64,000 nt of DNA from Tetrapyrgos nigripes (taxonomy: Eukaryota; Basidiomycota; Agaricomycetes; Agaricales; Campanellaceae). The notes under the pieces were generated by a model. That model made no database searches. It saw only the letters and a list, made by a program, of their open reading frames with translations, and was not told the DNA's origin. Below, piece by piece: positions 11,606 through 21,745 of the stretch. The position numbers were made by a program, and so were the translations under genes. The stretch lies in assembly GCA_013368315.1 (NCBI GenBank), contig JAACJM010000245.1, positions 1 through 64,000 on the forward strand, written 5' to 3'. Each line of letters starts with the position of its first letter. Within the stretch, counting starts at the first letter, position 1.

Positions 11606-11636
11606 AAAGTTGGTGGCCCTCAACGTCATCTATGTA

Positions 11637-11699
11637 GAACAATAGTAGTAGTTATAAATAGAACAATAGTAGTAGTTATAAATAGAACAATAAATGTAG
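11637..11699. repeat. 24-bp tandem repeat
   Basis: Two identical 24-base units starting GAACAATAGTAGTAG lie head to tail at 11637-11660 and 11661-11684, followed by a partial third. They begin just outside the target-site duplication of the 2.1-kb element. Confidence 0.85.
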
Positions 11700-11797
11700 T
11701 ACGACAATAGTGTACGAAACCAATATTGTACTATCAAGTACAATAGAATCTTATTGTTACTCTAGTATTAGTTTACATGTATTTGTACCTCCTCAAA

Positions 11798-11902
11798 GGT
11801 ATATAAGGACTCGTAGATATTCCTTCAAATAACAAGTTTTATACTTAACTCTCATCGCTCAATAAGCCTCTTACAAGCCTTACAAGCTATTCTCTATCCA
11901 CA
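11798..11902 (+). promoter_or_regulatory. Promoter-like segment with TATA box, possible solo LTR remnant
   Basis: A TATATAAG box near 11800 is followed by a pyrimidine-rich stretch ending CTATCCACA, a layout common in fungal LTRs. I found no second copy, no target duplication and no retroelement ORF next to it, so an LTR remnant is only a guess. The rest of 11902-12410 shows nothing I can assign. Confidence 0.25.
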
Positions 11903-12415
11903 GGTAAGTTGCGTAGTTGCCACTGCGTTTAGTAGTGTACAGGACCGTACCATGCCTGCTTAACATCTCGTCTCTGAGGCGGGTGGGAAAATGACACATT
12001 AGAGGGGAGAGAAGTGGGATTTCGGAAGGGGGAGGATGTTGGGGGGATAGTTGAGGTGTAATCGCTGCAGGGAAGGAGGGAGACGTGCATAGGAAGATGT
12101 TGGATGTTGCTAGAAAGGTGTTATTTGAGGATAAAGAAGGTGAATAGGGTTGGGATAGGGCGTAAAGGCTAGGGTTTAGGCTCGCGGAGGATGGAGTGTA
12201 CGTGGTTATGACTTGGATATAAAGAGCGGTACTTACTAGGCGATCTCTAGACTATTTGTTGTATGCATGCATTACGCAGAGAACATTGCTCTTCTCTATA
12301 CTTTCTTGTCTTTACTCATGCGCGTTCAGTATTTTTTGCTGCAGCTTAAGCAGTACTCTTTTTGCGCTTGACGGGTTTATGTGAATTACTGCACTTTATA
12401 TGATCCCAGTCTCGC

Positions 12416-13565
12416 CTACGTTAACGCATATATAGGTGGCGGCTCGTCCGTTAGTCCCCTAGCCCACTCTGAGTTCCGCTGACTCTCCAACGTTTGTATG
12501 TGCATCATCATTTTCCCCATCTGCTCTTGCATACCCTCGATTCCGTCGTTTGAGTTATCAACAGCCAGCTGTAGTCTCTTTACTTGCCCCCGCAGGTCAT
12601 CAGCCTCTTCTTGGAGTTGAGCTTGACGCCTTTTTGCCATAGTATTATCAGTTGTAGTAGTTGTTGATGTTGCCAGTAAAGTGGACGGCTGAACCTTCTG
12701 ATCAGTATAACGAGAAATTGTGAACATCTGGGGATTGTGATGTGCCAAATCGCCTCGTCGCCAGTCGGGGTATGAATTTCCAGCTGCAGGGTTGGAATCG
12801 TCTCCTAGTAAGATACGTTTGGAAGGTTAGTGATAGTACCCCGTCTCTGTAAGTATACCTAGATATTAACTTAAATGGTACTCACCATCGTCCAATTCAA
12901 TCTCATAAACACCATGTCTTCTACGGCCCATTCTCCCTTTATAAAACCAAATTCCAAATAAAATCAGGAATAACCCGAGTAGACTTCCACAAACTATTCC
13001 AGCGATAACACCAGCACTAAGACTTGATTTACTACTAGAGTCCTGGGATGGCGCAGAATTAATTGGTGGGGTAGATGGGCTATAGAAAATCGAATACGGC
13101 TTTCAGTTTGCATAAAGTAAGTACGTATGGATAAAGCTCACGAAGTAACGGATGCTCCCGAGACCCGAGTACTAGTAAACAGGAATGTTTGTGTGGAAGT
13201 CAACGATGTCTCTGCAGTTATTGTGCTGGTGAATTCGCCATTAGCATCAGTCGATACGACTACGCGAGTGACCGGGAATACAGTTTCCGAAAGTAAGAAA
13301 GAGGTGATAGTGGTTACGCTCGGGATCCTAATTTGGCAACAAATCAGATTGTGGAAAGAACAAGGACGTAGAGGACATCGCTCACAGATCAGTATTGGTA
13401 AACACGAGCGTCCTAGTCTCAGTGGATGGTCTCTCCGTGGTGGTAGTGGTTGTGATAACTTGTCCATTAAGATTAGTCGATAAGAATGTGATTGTTTCAG
13501 GGATTGAAGTGACTATGGTTTCTGCCGAGGTGGTGATTTCTGTGGAGGTGAAAAAAGACGGCTCC
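12416..13565 (-). CDS. Ser/Thr-rich single-pass membrane protein with cytoplasmic coiled coil
   Basis: Exons joined by GT...AG introns of 58, 62 and 81 nt: 13565-13386, 13327-13142, 13079-12886 and 12804-12416. Together they give about 315 codons to the TAG at 12416-12418. The outer part is Ser/Thr-rich (for example TTITSFLLSETV) and likely glycosylated. One membrane segment follows (AGVIAGIVCGSLLGLFLILF), then a basic stop-transfer stretch (YKRGRMGRRRHG). The cytoplasmic tail has a predicted coiled coil (RRQAQLQEEADDLRGQVKRL). This layout matches a common class of basidiomycete surface proteins of unknown role, perhaps wall sensors. The first exon is unresolved: an ATG at 13687 with a 67-nt intron is close but does not phase. 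Function is inferred from topology only. Confidence 0.65.
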
Positions 13566-14589
13566 CTAGCGGAGCGGTGGTTTTAGGAAACGTGATGAGT
13601 GATTATCTTCGTTCGATGAGAGATCCACTCACTGCCTTGCCAGCAGCATCCTACAGGAGTGGTTGAGCTCAATGGTCCGAGAATCATAAGCGTACTCACC
13701 TGGAACCAGTGCCCGGTGCCCGCTATCAAAGTGGGTGCGGAAAAGTTGACTCCAGAGCCTTTGTTTTATTTATATCAGGTGGCAGGAAGTTGACTGATTG
13801 TCTCTACGTCTTCATTTACTTATATTAAGAGGCGCGAAGTTGACAGATGGTTTCTACGTTTTCAATGTCCACTTTCGCAACCAAATCATTCAAAGTTGAA
13901 TACTAAAAGATTATAATCATGTATTGCCTCTGCGACATGCATGAGTCCTATTGGTGTATCATTCATCCCTAGTTTGCTTTTGCATTGCTTTACTACTAGC
14001 GTATAGTAGACTTGAGCCGAGTACTCAAGATCACCCTACACGCTACGAACAGTACTGGTGTCGCAAACTGATGCTAACGGTGGATCATACCGGTGGTACT
14101 CATCTGGTCACAGTACCACCGGTAAGTGTTCGAATTCTCTTTAAGGAGCTAATTCATCGCTTCAGCTTCTTGTCGATCTGGTAGACATCACAAATCTATG
14201 CATCGAAAGGCATTCACAAGACTGCTTAACAAGGGACAAGGAACCACTCTCTCGCGGTGGAGCGTCTTCGCTGGCCTGACAACCACAGAACGGATGTGCC
14301 TGAGGATTTTCAGAAGGAATGACCCAACTGCTCGAACCTATGACAACCTCGCCTATGGTACTTCCTTTACACTCCATTTCCGCGTGTGGCTATGTCAAGT
14401 TTTTCGATCGTTAATTCCTAAAACTCCCGAGCTCTCTTTGGTACCATTTTGTTAGGCTTAGGGCGGACCCATATCCTCAGTACTCCCGCCTTCCCCTTCA
14501 CCCTTTCTCACCCTCCACCGACGCCCGTCGGGGGTTTTGGCTTTGATGGACAACACTTGTCCTGCTTGTCCAATCCTCTTATGTTTTCT

Positions 14590-14800
14590 AACGAGGTGAG
14601 TTTCATTTTTGGTTTCATGCACATTTTACGTTTTCGCTTTTCGATTTCGCTTGTCGTCAACGTCGTGTTTGCCTCTTCTCTTTTTCTTTTTCTTTATTTT
14701 TTTTTCCGGTTCTGTTGTTCGTTAAGCGCTTACTCTTATACAGAGCCTACGTCAACGCCTCCTCTTCCTGGCACTCAAGATAAATGACGATCCCATTTCC
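14590..14800 (+). repeat. Dispersed repeat module, copy 1
   Basis: This segment starts at a splice-donor-like GAGGTGAGTTTC and runs through a T-rich stretch to CTTATACAGAGCCTA and ACTCAAGATAAATGA. It matches 36975-37215 in the same orientation over about 200 bases with scattered differences. The surrounding 13.7-15.4 kb has no gene I can support. Both copies may be an intron plus last exon of a repeated gene or element end. Confidence 0.7.
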
Positions 14801-15429
14801 AACATCTTCCCTATCCGCGTTACTGTCCTTCCTTCGCTTCAAGCCCTTTCTATCAAGTACTATCAATTCACTGGCGGACACGTTTTCACTCTGCCCCGTA
14901 GTGTTTTTTTTTTTGGCTGGCAATGTCGATGATAGTTGTGTGTTCGCGCTGGTTCCCTAATTAAATCTTGTTAATATGGCCCCTGTAGCATCTCGAAAAT
15001 TTTTTGCGTCGACATTCATCGCAAGCATTGGGCAAAAGTTACCATTTCGCGAACCGGCGAGATCAGAGCAAACTCATGTGAAGCAGACACTTTTCATTGT
15101 TGCTATTCTTGTACTGAATTGTATACACAACACCTAAGCACTCAAAGAAGCACGTTGCATCGGTGGCAAGTACCACATGTCCAAATCTTATCATTCTTAG
15201 AGAAGTAACTATTTCGCGAACTGCCATCAAACCTTATTGAAGGGATCAAAGCAAGTTCACGTGTAGCTGACACTTTCTTTCGGTGTTTCTGTACTATCTA
15301 CATCAATTCACCTGCTTAAGTGATCAAGTAGGTTACAGTGGTACGTACCCTACACCTTTTGTAAGAGATGGATATGGGATGTCAAAGCTGACTATTTAAT
15401 GAATTGCAATTTTTTCAGAGTGAGTCATC

Positions 15430-18400
15430 ATGGGCAAAAAGAGATTTGGTTTGGGAAAAGGAAAAACTCCTGGAAAAGAAAGGAAAGAGACAGAAGCTGA
15501 ACAGCAGCCACAGGCAGGGGATACAGAGACAGTGGGGAGTCGTGAGATAAGCATATTCAAGTCTATTGAGAGATTCATGAGTCGGAGTGGAAGAAATTCT
15601 CCAGCAATATCACCAAGCACTGTTCCATCAGAAAAACATCTGTCTACGCCTGCAGAACAGGGTGTTGAGAGGATTGTACGAGAACAACCCAGTACCAAAG
15701 GTAATGTATTTAAACCTTGTGTAAGAAATAAGTTTTGACATAGTAACATCCCATTAGGCTTGGCCACTCAAAGTTCTCAGCAAATCTTCAGCAATGCCAG
15801 TGATTTTGAAATCAGGAATGCAGAAGTGAACAACATTGGTGGAGATCAGATAAACATAGTCAACAATTATGCCAGTAAGTATATCATTTTATCCAAAATG
15901 CATTGACTTCAAAAATTATGAATTAATAGTAGATGAAGTGGCATTAACCAAGCTGAAAGGAGAACTTCAACCAGTCCTGAATCCAGTTCAGAAGACAGAT
16001 GAATGCCTGGAGGGAACTAGGGTTCAGCTGCTGAAGGATCTTTGTAACTGGGTTGTAAAACCAGAAAGCAAATTAGCCTGGGTTTTTGGAATTGCTGGTA
16101 CAGGGAAGAGTGCTATAGCAGTTTCACTTGCTCAAAGGTTCAGAGCAATGAATGATGATCTGAAGCTGGCCTTAACATTTCACTGTGTTAAGGGCCAAGA
16201 AACAAGCAAGGTTTCATCACTGGTTCCAACAATTTGCTACCATTTAGCAAAGGTATTCCCAGAATACAGAGTGAAATTGGCACAGAAATTTGAAGTTGAT
16301 GCTTCATTAAATGCCATTTGACTACCTCTTCAGCAGCAAATTGAAACACTTCTTGATAGGACTTTGTTTTATTCACAAAGCAATTTGAAAGTGGTGATTA
16401 TCATTGATGGATTAGATGAATGGGGGTCATCCAATGAATGGAAAATTCTATCTGAATCACTTATTGCACTTTCTTTCCAGTTCAACTGGTTCAGAGTAGT
16501 CATAACTAGCCGTCCTCAGACTGAAGTTGACAAAGCTATCAATGCCAGTGTAGCAGTGGAGACCTTTGATCTCATGAAGGGTTATCATGCAGATAAAGAT
16601 ATTCACCTGGTGCTTACTGAAGGGTTAAAGAAACCAGCAACATGGAGTATTGTTGGTTCCCACATTGAAAAATTGGTTGAGAAAGCTAATGGTTTATTTA
16701 TATGGGCAAAAACAGTTCAGACATTCATCACTGGAGGCATGGATGAAATAGGGAGGTTACAATTGATACTTGGCCTTCCAGGAGAAGATGTGGAAGAAGA
16801 GAATCCTTATAAAGAGCTGTACATATTATATGCAGGAATTCTACAGGAGTCTTTTCAATCTCCTAAAGATCAAAGCCATTTCAGGAATGTGATGGCAGTA
16901 CTCTTTGCTGTCATGGAGCCAGTGTCTCCAACTGTATTGAGCAAGCTTATGGGATCAAATTCACCTTGGGTTGTTGAAAAGATCCTTCATGTAATGAAAG
17001 CCTTGGTATATGAAAGAGATGGGAAGCTATATTACCATCTATCATTCAAGGAATTTGTAACTTCCAGTCTGGATTCTGATGGATTTTCTTGCCAGCTTCC
17101 CATTTGCCATCAGTTTGTTCTGAACAACTGCATGAGCATTCTGAAAAAGGAGCTCAAGTTCAATATATGTGATTTGGAATCATCAGATGTGAAGAATGCT
17201 TCTGTGAAAAATCCACCTCTGCAGGATAGGATCCAGGAGAAGGTTGGAGCTCACTTGCAGTATAGTTGTATGCACTGGGCAACACATTTGGATAGAGCTG
17301 GGAATAGGGCTGAGGAGATATTGGACAGTGTTGGAGATTTCATGAATGGAAAGTGGCTCATTTTCTGGCTTGAATGTATGAGCCTACTGGGGAGGATGTA
17401 CAACTTGAAGGAGAATCTTTCCAGCATAGCCTTGTGGGCAAAGAGTATTGAGGTAAGCACAGAAGGTTGTTGAATACTAAAAAAGAACAATTAACATATA
17501 TAACCAACAGGATACCAAGATTGAAGATTTAGCTGTTAAAGCAGCAAGATTAATGAATGCTTTTACTTTGCCATTGAATGAGTCAACACCTCATCTATAT
17601 GTGTCTGCTCTATCCATGGTATCCCAGTTGAATTGGTTTGATATAGTAAGGAAGCATTTGAAGAAGGGAGTGCAGATTGAGAATTTTGATCTGAGCAGTC
17701 ATCTCCTAACTATTAATGCTAAATCAGAAGTAAATTCTTTAGCATGTTCTCCCAATGGAAGGAATGTGGTGTCTGGATCTGATGACCAAACAGTCAGGAT
17801 ATGGGACACTGAGAATGGAAAGCAAGTGGGAGAGCCATTGCAGGGCCACACTGGTTCTGTTTTTTCAGTGGCATATTCTCCAGATGGCAAGCATGTGGTG
17901 TCTGGATCTTCAGACCAAACAGTCAGGATATGGGACACTGAGACTGGAAAGCAAGTGGGAGAGCCATTTCAGGGCCACACTGATTATGTTTGGTCAGTGG
18001 CATATTCTCCAGATGGCAAGCATGTGGTGTCTGGATCTTCAGACCAAACAGTCAGGATATGGGACACTGAGACTGGAAAGCAAGTGGGAGAGCCATTGCA
18101 GGGCCACACTCGTTCTGTTCAGTCAGTGGCATATTCTCCAGATGGCAAGCATGTGGTGTCTGGATCTTCAGACCAAACAGTCAGGATATGGGACACTGAG
18201 ACTGGAAAGCAAGTGGGAGAGCCATTGCAGGGCCACACTCGTTCTGTTTGGTCAGTGGCATATTCTCCAGATGGCAAGCATGTGGTGTCTGGATCTTCAG
18301 ACCAAAAAGTCAGGATATGGGACACTGAGACTGGAGAGCAAGTGGGAGAGCCATTGCAGGGCCACACTGATTATGTTCGGTCAGTGGCATATTCTCCAGA

Positions 18401-18979
18401 TGGCAAGCATGTGGTGTCTGGATCTTCAGACCAAACAGTCAGGATATGGGACACTGAGACTGGAAAGCAAGTGGGAGAGCCATTGCAAGGCCACACTCAT
18501 TATGTTCGGTCAGTGGCATATTCTCCAGATGGCAAGCATGTGGTGTCTGGATCTTCAGACCAAACAGTCAGGATATGGGACACTGAGACTGGAAAGCAAG
18601 TGGGAGAGCCATTGCAAGGCCACACTGGTTATGTTCAGTCAGTGGCCTATTCTCCAGATGGCAAGCATGTGGTGTCTGGATCTCCTGAAAGAACAGTTAG
18701 AATATGGAATACCCAAGTTCTTCATGATCAAGCTTTCACATCATATGCCCACTCTCCCCCAATGAACCCTGCAACATTGATTCTCAGGGATGGCTGCATA
18801 CGTTACAGTCAGATTCAAAGCTCATCCTGTGGTTACCTCCAAATGTGAGAGGTGGATTTGCTGACAGCAGACAAGTGCTTACTATTCCTTCCAATGCAAA
18901 TCATTTCACTGTCAAGGTTGATTGGAGTAATTTTGTTTATGGTGAAAATTGGATCCAGATGTGGAAAGATAAAGATTGA
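15430..18979 (+). pseudogene. NACHT-WD40 (NWD) NLR/STAND-type gene with two lesions
   Basis: Exon model: 15430-15700, 15758-15874, 15930-17452, 17511 onward, with introns of 57, 55 and 58 nt that keep phase. After a charged N-terminus, exon 2 carries an FSNASDFEIRNAEVNNIGGD-type segment common upstream of NACHT in mushroom NLRs. NACHT follows with Walker A GIAGTGKSAIA, Walker B VVIIIDGLDEWG and a sensor-like VVITSRPQTE. The C-terminus is eight WD40 units. Such proteins bind a ligand through WD40 repeats and oligomerise through NACHT, typically in non-self recognition or incompatibility. Lesions: an in-frame TGA at 16319-16321 between Walker A and B, and a one-base frame change near the C-run at about 18755. 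Reading the shifted frame restores a plausible family tail (GWLHTL, then LILWLPP, VDWSNFVYGENW) ending at 18979. Sequencing error cannot be excluded for either lesion. Confidence 0.85.
17715..18713 (+). repeat. Eight WD40 repeats, 129-bp near-identical units
   Basis: Units of 43 residues repeat with almost no silent change. The constant part is YSPDGKHVVSGSSDQTVRIW; the positions after GHT vary from unit to unit: GSVF, DYVW, RSVQ, RSVW, DYVR, HYVR, GYVQ. Variation is confined to the same few surface positions of each blade, the pattern known from fungal HET-D/HET-E-type NLRs. The last unit (SPERTVRIWNTQ) and the first (ACSPNGRNVVSGSDD) are more diverged, as expected for array edges. Confidence 0.95.
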
Positions 18980-19319
18980 TAAGTCACTGGATATAGTGGA
19001 AGTTTTCTATGTCTACATCTTGATAGCTTGTAGTATTAGTTTATTTATTTCTCTTTTCTGGAAAAAGAAAATTTTGATCTGCCCATTTTTGATAGTGTCT
19101 TGTAAATGTCCTTGATATTTTGTTTTCAAATATGGAACCATGCATTTGTTCTGATCCTGAGGATAAGGTTTGATGTCAGTTCACAAATGGTAACTTTTGC
19201 CTTGGATGTGAACAGCAAACACTAGACTCTCTATTGATCATGACTGCTTCATAAAGTGAAAAAAATGTCAAATGAGTTAAGCTTTCACAAATCTTTACTC
19301 AATATTTACTGTCAATTTA

Positions 19320-19462
19320 CTGCTTTTCATGAATAAGTCTTCATAGCATGACATGGACCAGAGACATCCTGTCATGATGGGCAGACGAGCGGAATATTTA
19401 TTCCAAGCTTTCTCAGGATAAATATTCGAGTCAGTTGAGTCTAGGAATTAGATACAACAACC
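19320..19462 (-). repeat. Ngaro split direct repeat B2 (3' terminus)
   Basis: About 140 bases from TGCTTTTCATGAATAAG matching B1 at 19876-20012 in direct orientation. It contains a hairpin-capable GAATATTTAT...ATAAATATTC motif around the TTTCTCAGG core. Confidence 0.8.
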
Positions 19463-19739
19463 TGTAACTAAGAGTCTAGACTGACGGCCTGCAACTGGTG
19501 TCATGAGATGCTACGAGGACAAATACACATTGGAGTATTTAAGGAGGTTATTATGAAGTAATGTCATTAGTTGGTTAGAGACACGGTTAGAAGGTGTGAT
19601 TTGTGTATGTGAGAGCTGATAACTGATAACTAATGTATTTGGAAAATTGTGAGGTAGGATGGGGAGGTGGTGGGTCAGTCAAGGTTTTAAGATGCCTTGA
19701 TTTTGAAGGAGGTTAGTAAATGGAAGGTGGTGGGTCGAC

Positions 19740-19875
19740 AAAAGACTTTGGATTGAGTCTGGGATGATAATCCAACAAAGGAGTGATGGTGAAGTCAAGA
19801 GTGACTGAGGCCACATGCTCGTGCTTTCAGAACTCTATTCATGAAAATTTATTCTCTTTTCTACGTCATAGAATA
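19740..19875 (-). repeat. Ngaro split direct repeat A2
   Basis: This matches 35300-35443 in direct orientation with a few substitutions and one short indel (AAAGACTTTGGATTGAGTC start, TACGTCATAGAATAA end). It is directly followed on the plus strand by B1. The 19463-19739 stretch between A2 and B2 shows no ORF. Confidence 0.85.
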
Positions 19876-20012
19876 ATGCTTTCATGAATAAGTCTTCATA
19901 GCATGACATGGACCAGAGACATCCTGTCATGATGGGCAGACAAGCAGAATATTTATCCTGAGCTTTCTCAGGATAAATATTTGAGCTGGTTGAGTCCAGG
20001 AATTAGATACGA
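19876..20012 (-). repeat. Ngaro split direct repeat B1
   Basis: Direct copy of B2 located between the recombinase ORF and A2. The B1-A2 join is where circular intermediates of these elements are expected to carry the reconstituted recombination site. Confidence 0.8.
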
Positions 20013-20315
20013 CAACCCATAGCAGACAAGCAAGCCAAAGCACGTTGTATTGCCAAAGGGACGAGACCGACACCCAACAACCAAAGGTCAAGTGAGGCTC
20101 AAGTGAAAATGTGATCGGGAAATTGTTTTTATTACAGTTGGTTTTGTACAAAATGAGTTTTGAGGTACAGCGAAGGAATCTTTGAGTCATGAAGGAAGGA
20201 CAGACATGGTTTGTGATGTAACTGTGAAGTTAGGATAGTAGTGTAGGAGAGAATGTATGTTGTAAGGTAAGGAGAGTCCGAATGCAAAAAGAATGTGGGA
20301 TCTGCCAATTTGAAC

Positions 20316-21474
20316 TCAGGCATTCATAAAGACAACATCTGGTGTGTACATGGTCAATATGAACAGAGGCAAGAGTATGGAGGTCCCTCCAGTACCTTGT
20401 GAAGGCACTGGACTTCCAATGTCTGCAACACTTGACAATTTCAGAAGGAAGGTGGTACCACCAATGCAGAAAGAGTGACCAGTGATGCGAGGTAAGCCTT
20501 CCTCAGCCCAGACTTCGTTGTAAAGGAAAAGAAAAGTGGTTTTTGTGAGGACTCTGAGTTGACCGTTATCGTTGTGATAAGAAAGGAGAGGGTCTGTGGG
20601 TGACAGCCTGTTGCCTTTGATGTGGACATGTGTGGCTTTAGTGGCATTGAGAGATCCTTCGTATGGTGCAACATGGATGTGTTCCCCTCTAGTGCCAGAG
20701 GTTTTTGTACTGGGAAGTCGCATGTTGATGGCACCATACTTTCAGTTTGGTTGGGGAGGGAGTTCAACTGCGTCTTGGACAAGAGGATGTTTCTTAGAGT
20801 TGTAGAGTCGTATATCGGATTGATTGGGGAAGATTTCACCTATAAGTATTTGTGTCAGATAAGAGAAAGGAATGAACAGGGAAAATGATGGACTCACCTA
20901 AGCATAGCTGTCCTAGGAAGCTCAACTTGGCCCCAGAATTAGCAGCTTTGTAGATGCCTCAGTTGGATGAGGAGAAGACTACATGAAGACTGCACATCAT
21001 GTCATGAGTGATGGTGGGACGCTTGGGGTGTTGAGAGGAGGTGGGAGCTTGGTGTTCAATGCTTGTTAGTGTGCAGCAAAGTAGATCTCCACCTTTCCAA
21101 GGGAAGCCAAGTGAAAGATGCCAGGTGTGGAGAGCACTGATCTTGGCCTTGACTGTTCCACCTGTGAGATGACTACAGAAGGAGGTGGTGAACTCAACTA
21201 GGATGGCCTCGGTTGCAGGGAAAACTTCATCTGGTTTGAGGCCCATGTCATCAGCCCAAGTGGTGAACTCTGTGACAGCCCATTGTTGACAACGAAGGGT
21301 GTCTGGTTTGACTGCACTGGCAATGACATTGGCTGCAGTGTTGGACAGAGTTGGGTTGCGTAGGGTGTTGAATGACAGATTGTTTGCGAAACAAAGAGGA
21401 AGCAAGGCCCTTCGAGGACACCCAGCAGTGTGAGGTCTGGGGCGCGTTGGCACAAGGGAGCTGCTGCGAGGCAT
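20316..21474 (-). pseudogene. Tyrosine recombinase of the Ngaro/DIRS element
   Basis: The N-terminal part (21474-20959) has the SAM-like core-binding pattern (LRCQQWAVTEFTTWADDMGL, ALHTWHLSLGFPW). After a probable intron near 20885-20835 the catalytic part shows GHSFCIGGTTFLL, where the family normally has His-x-x-Arg; here the Arg codon is TGC (Cys). The expected Tyr lies in a shifted frame as SSAFTRYWRDL. Two further stops occur at the exon junctions. The enzyme would integrate circular cDNA without making target duplications. Missing Arg and a frameshift make this copy inactive. Confidence 0.75.
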
Positions 21475-21745
21475 GGGGAACGAGGTGAATCAGGGGAGAA
21501 GAAAAGAGGTGAAAAGAGGAAGGAGAAAGGAATGAGGATGGCAGCATTGGCTGTGCCTTTTATTGGTTGAGCACGTAGAAGATGAAGGATTGATTCATCA
21601 TGTGATCCTGTTCCTGAGGTCGGCATCAGTGGTCTCAGTGCAATATTACTTTATTTGTGCTAGAGGCTATGAAGCTAAGGTGGAGTAGAATGATAGCATA
21701 CAAGTATGATAGGTAGAGGACAAGTTACAAGAGGTATGATAGGCA

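Larger units (their letters stand above)
9524..11619. mobile_element. 2.1-kb non-autonomous inverted-repeat element with minisatellite arms
   Basis: The 10-mer TCAACGTCAT occurs immediately outside both ends (9514-9523 and 11620-11629). The ends are inverted copies: GGGC then TTTTTCAAGCAAC on the left, and GGGC then CTTTTCAAGCAAC on the reverse-complemented right. Inside them lie tandem runs of a TGTTGCTTGAC-like word, and further in a second inverted pair (about 9715-9850 and 11205-11340) that aligns over roughly 130 bases. There is no transposase-like ORF; long frames such as 10651-10100 on the minus strand are translations of the tandem repeat. A 9-10 bp duplication fits a Mutator-like element best, but the superfamily is inferred only from that length. 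Confidence 0.75.

Noticed and set aside
11640..11900. Solo LTR
   Set aside because: TATA box and pyrimidine end are suggestive, but no target duplication, no second LTR and no primer-binding site were found, so kept only as a low-confidence promoter-like segment.
13127..13586. Plus-strand frames over the membrane-protein gene
   Set aside because: They are antisense shadows of the Ser/Thr-rich exons, which phase well on the minus strand.
15040..15300. Weak direct repeat (CGCGAAC, then GATCA, AGCAA)
   Set aside because: Similarity is short and gapped; not enough to call a repeat by eye.
17755..18765. 336-codon frame overlapping the WD40 array
   Set aside because: It is the shadow frame of the 129-bp WD40 repeats; the WD40 frame carries the recognisable motifs.
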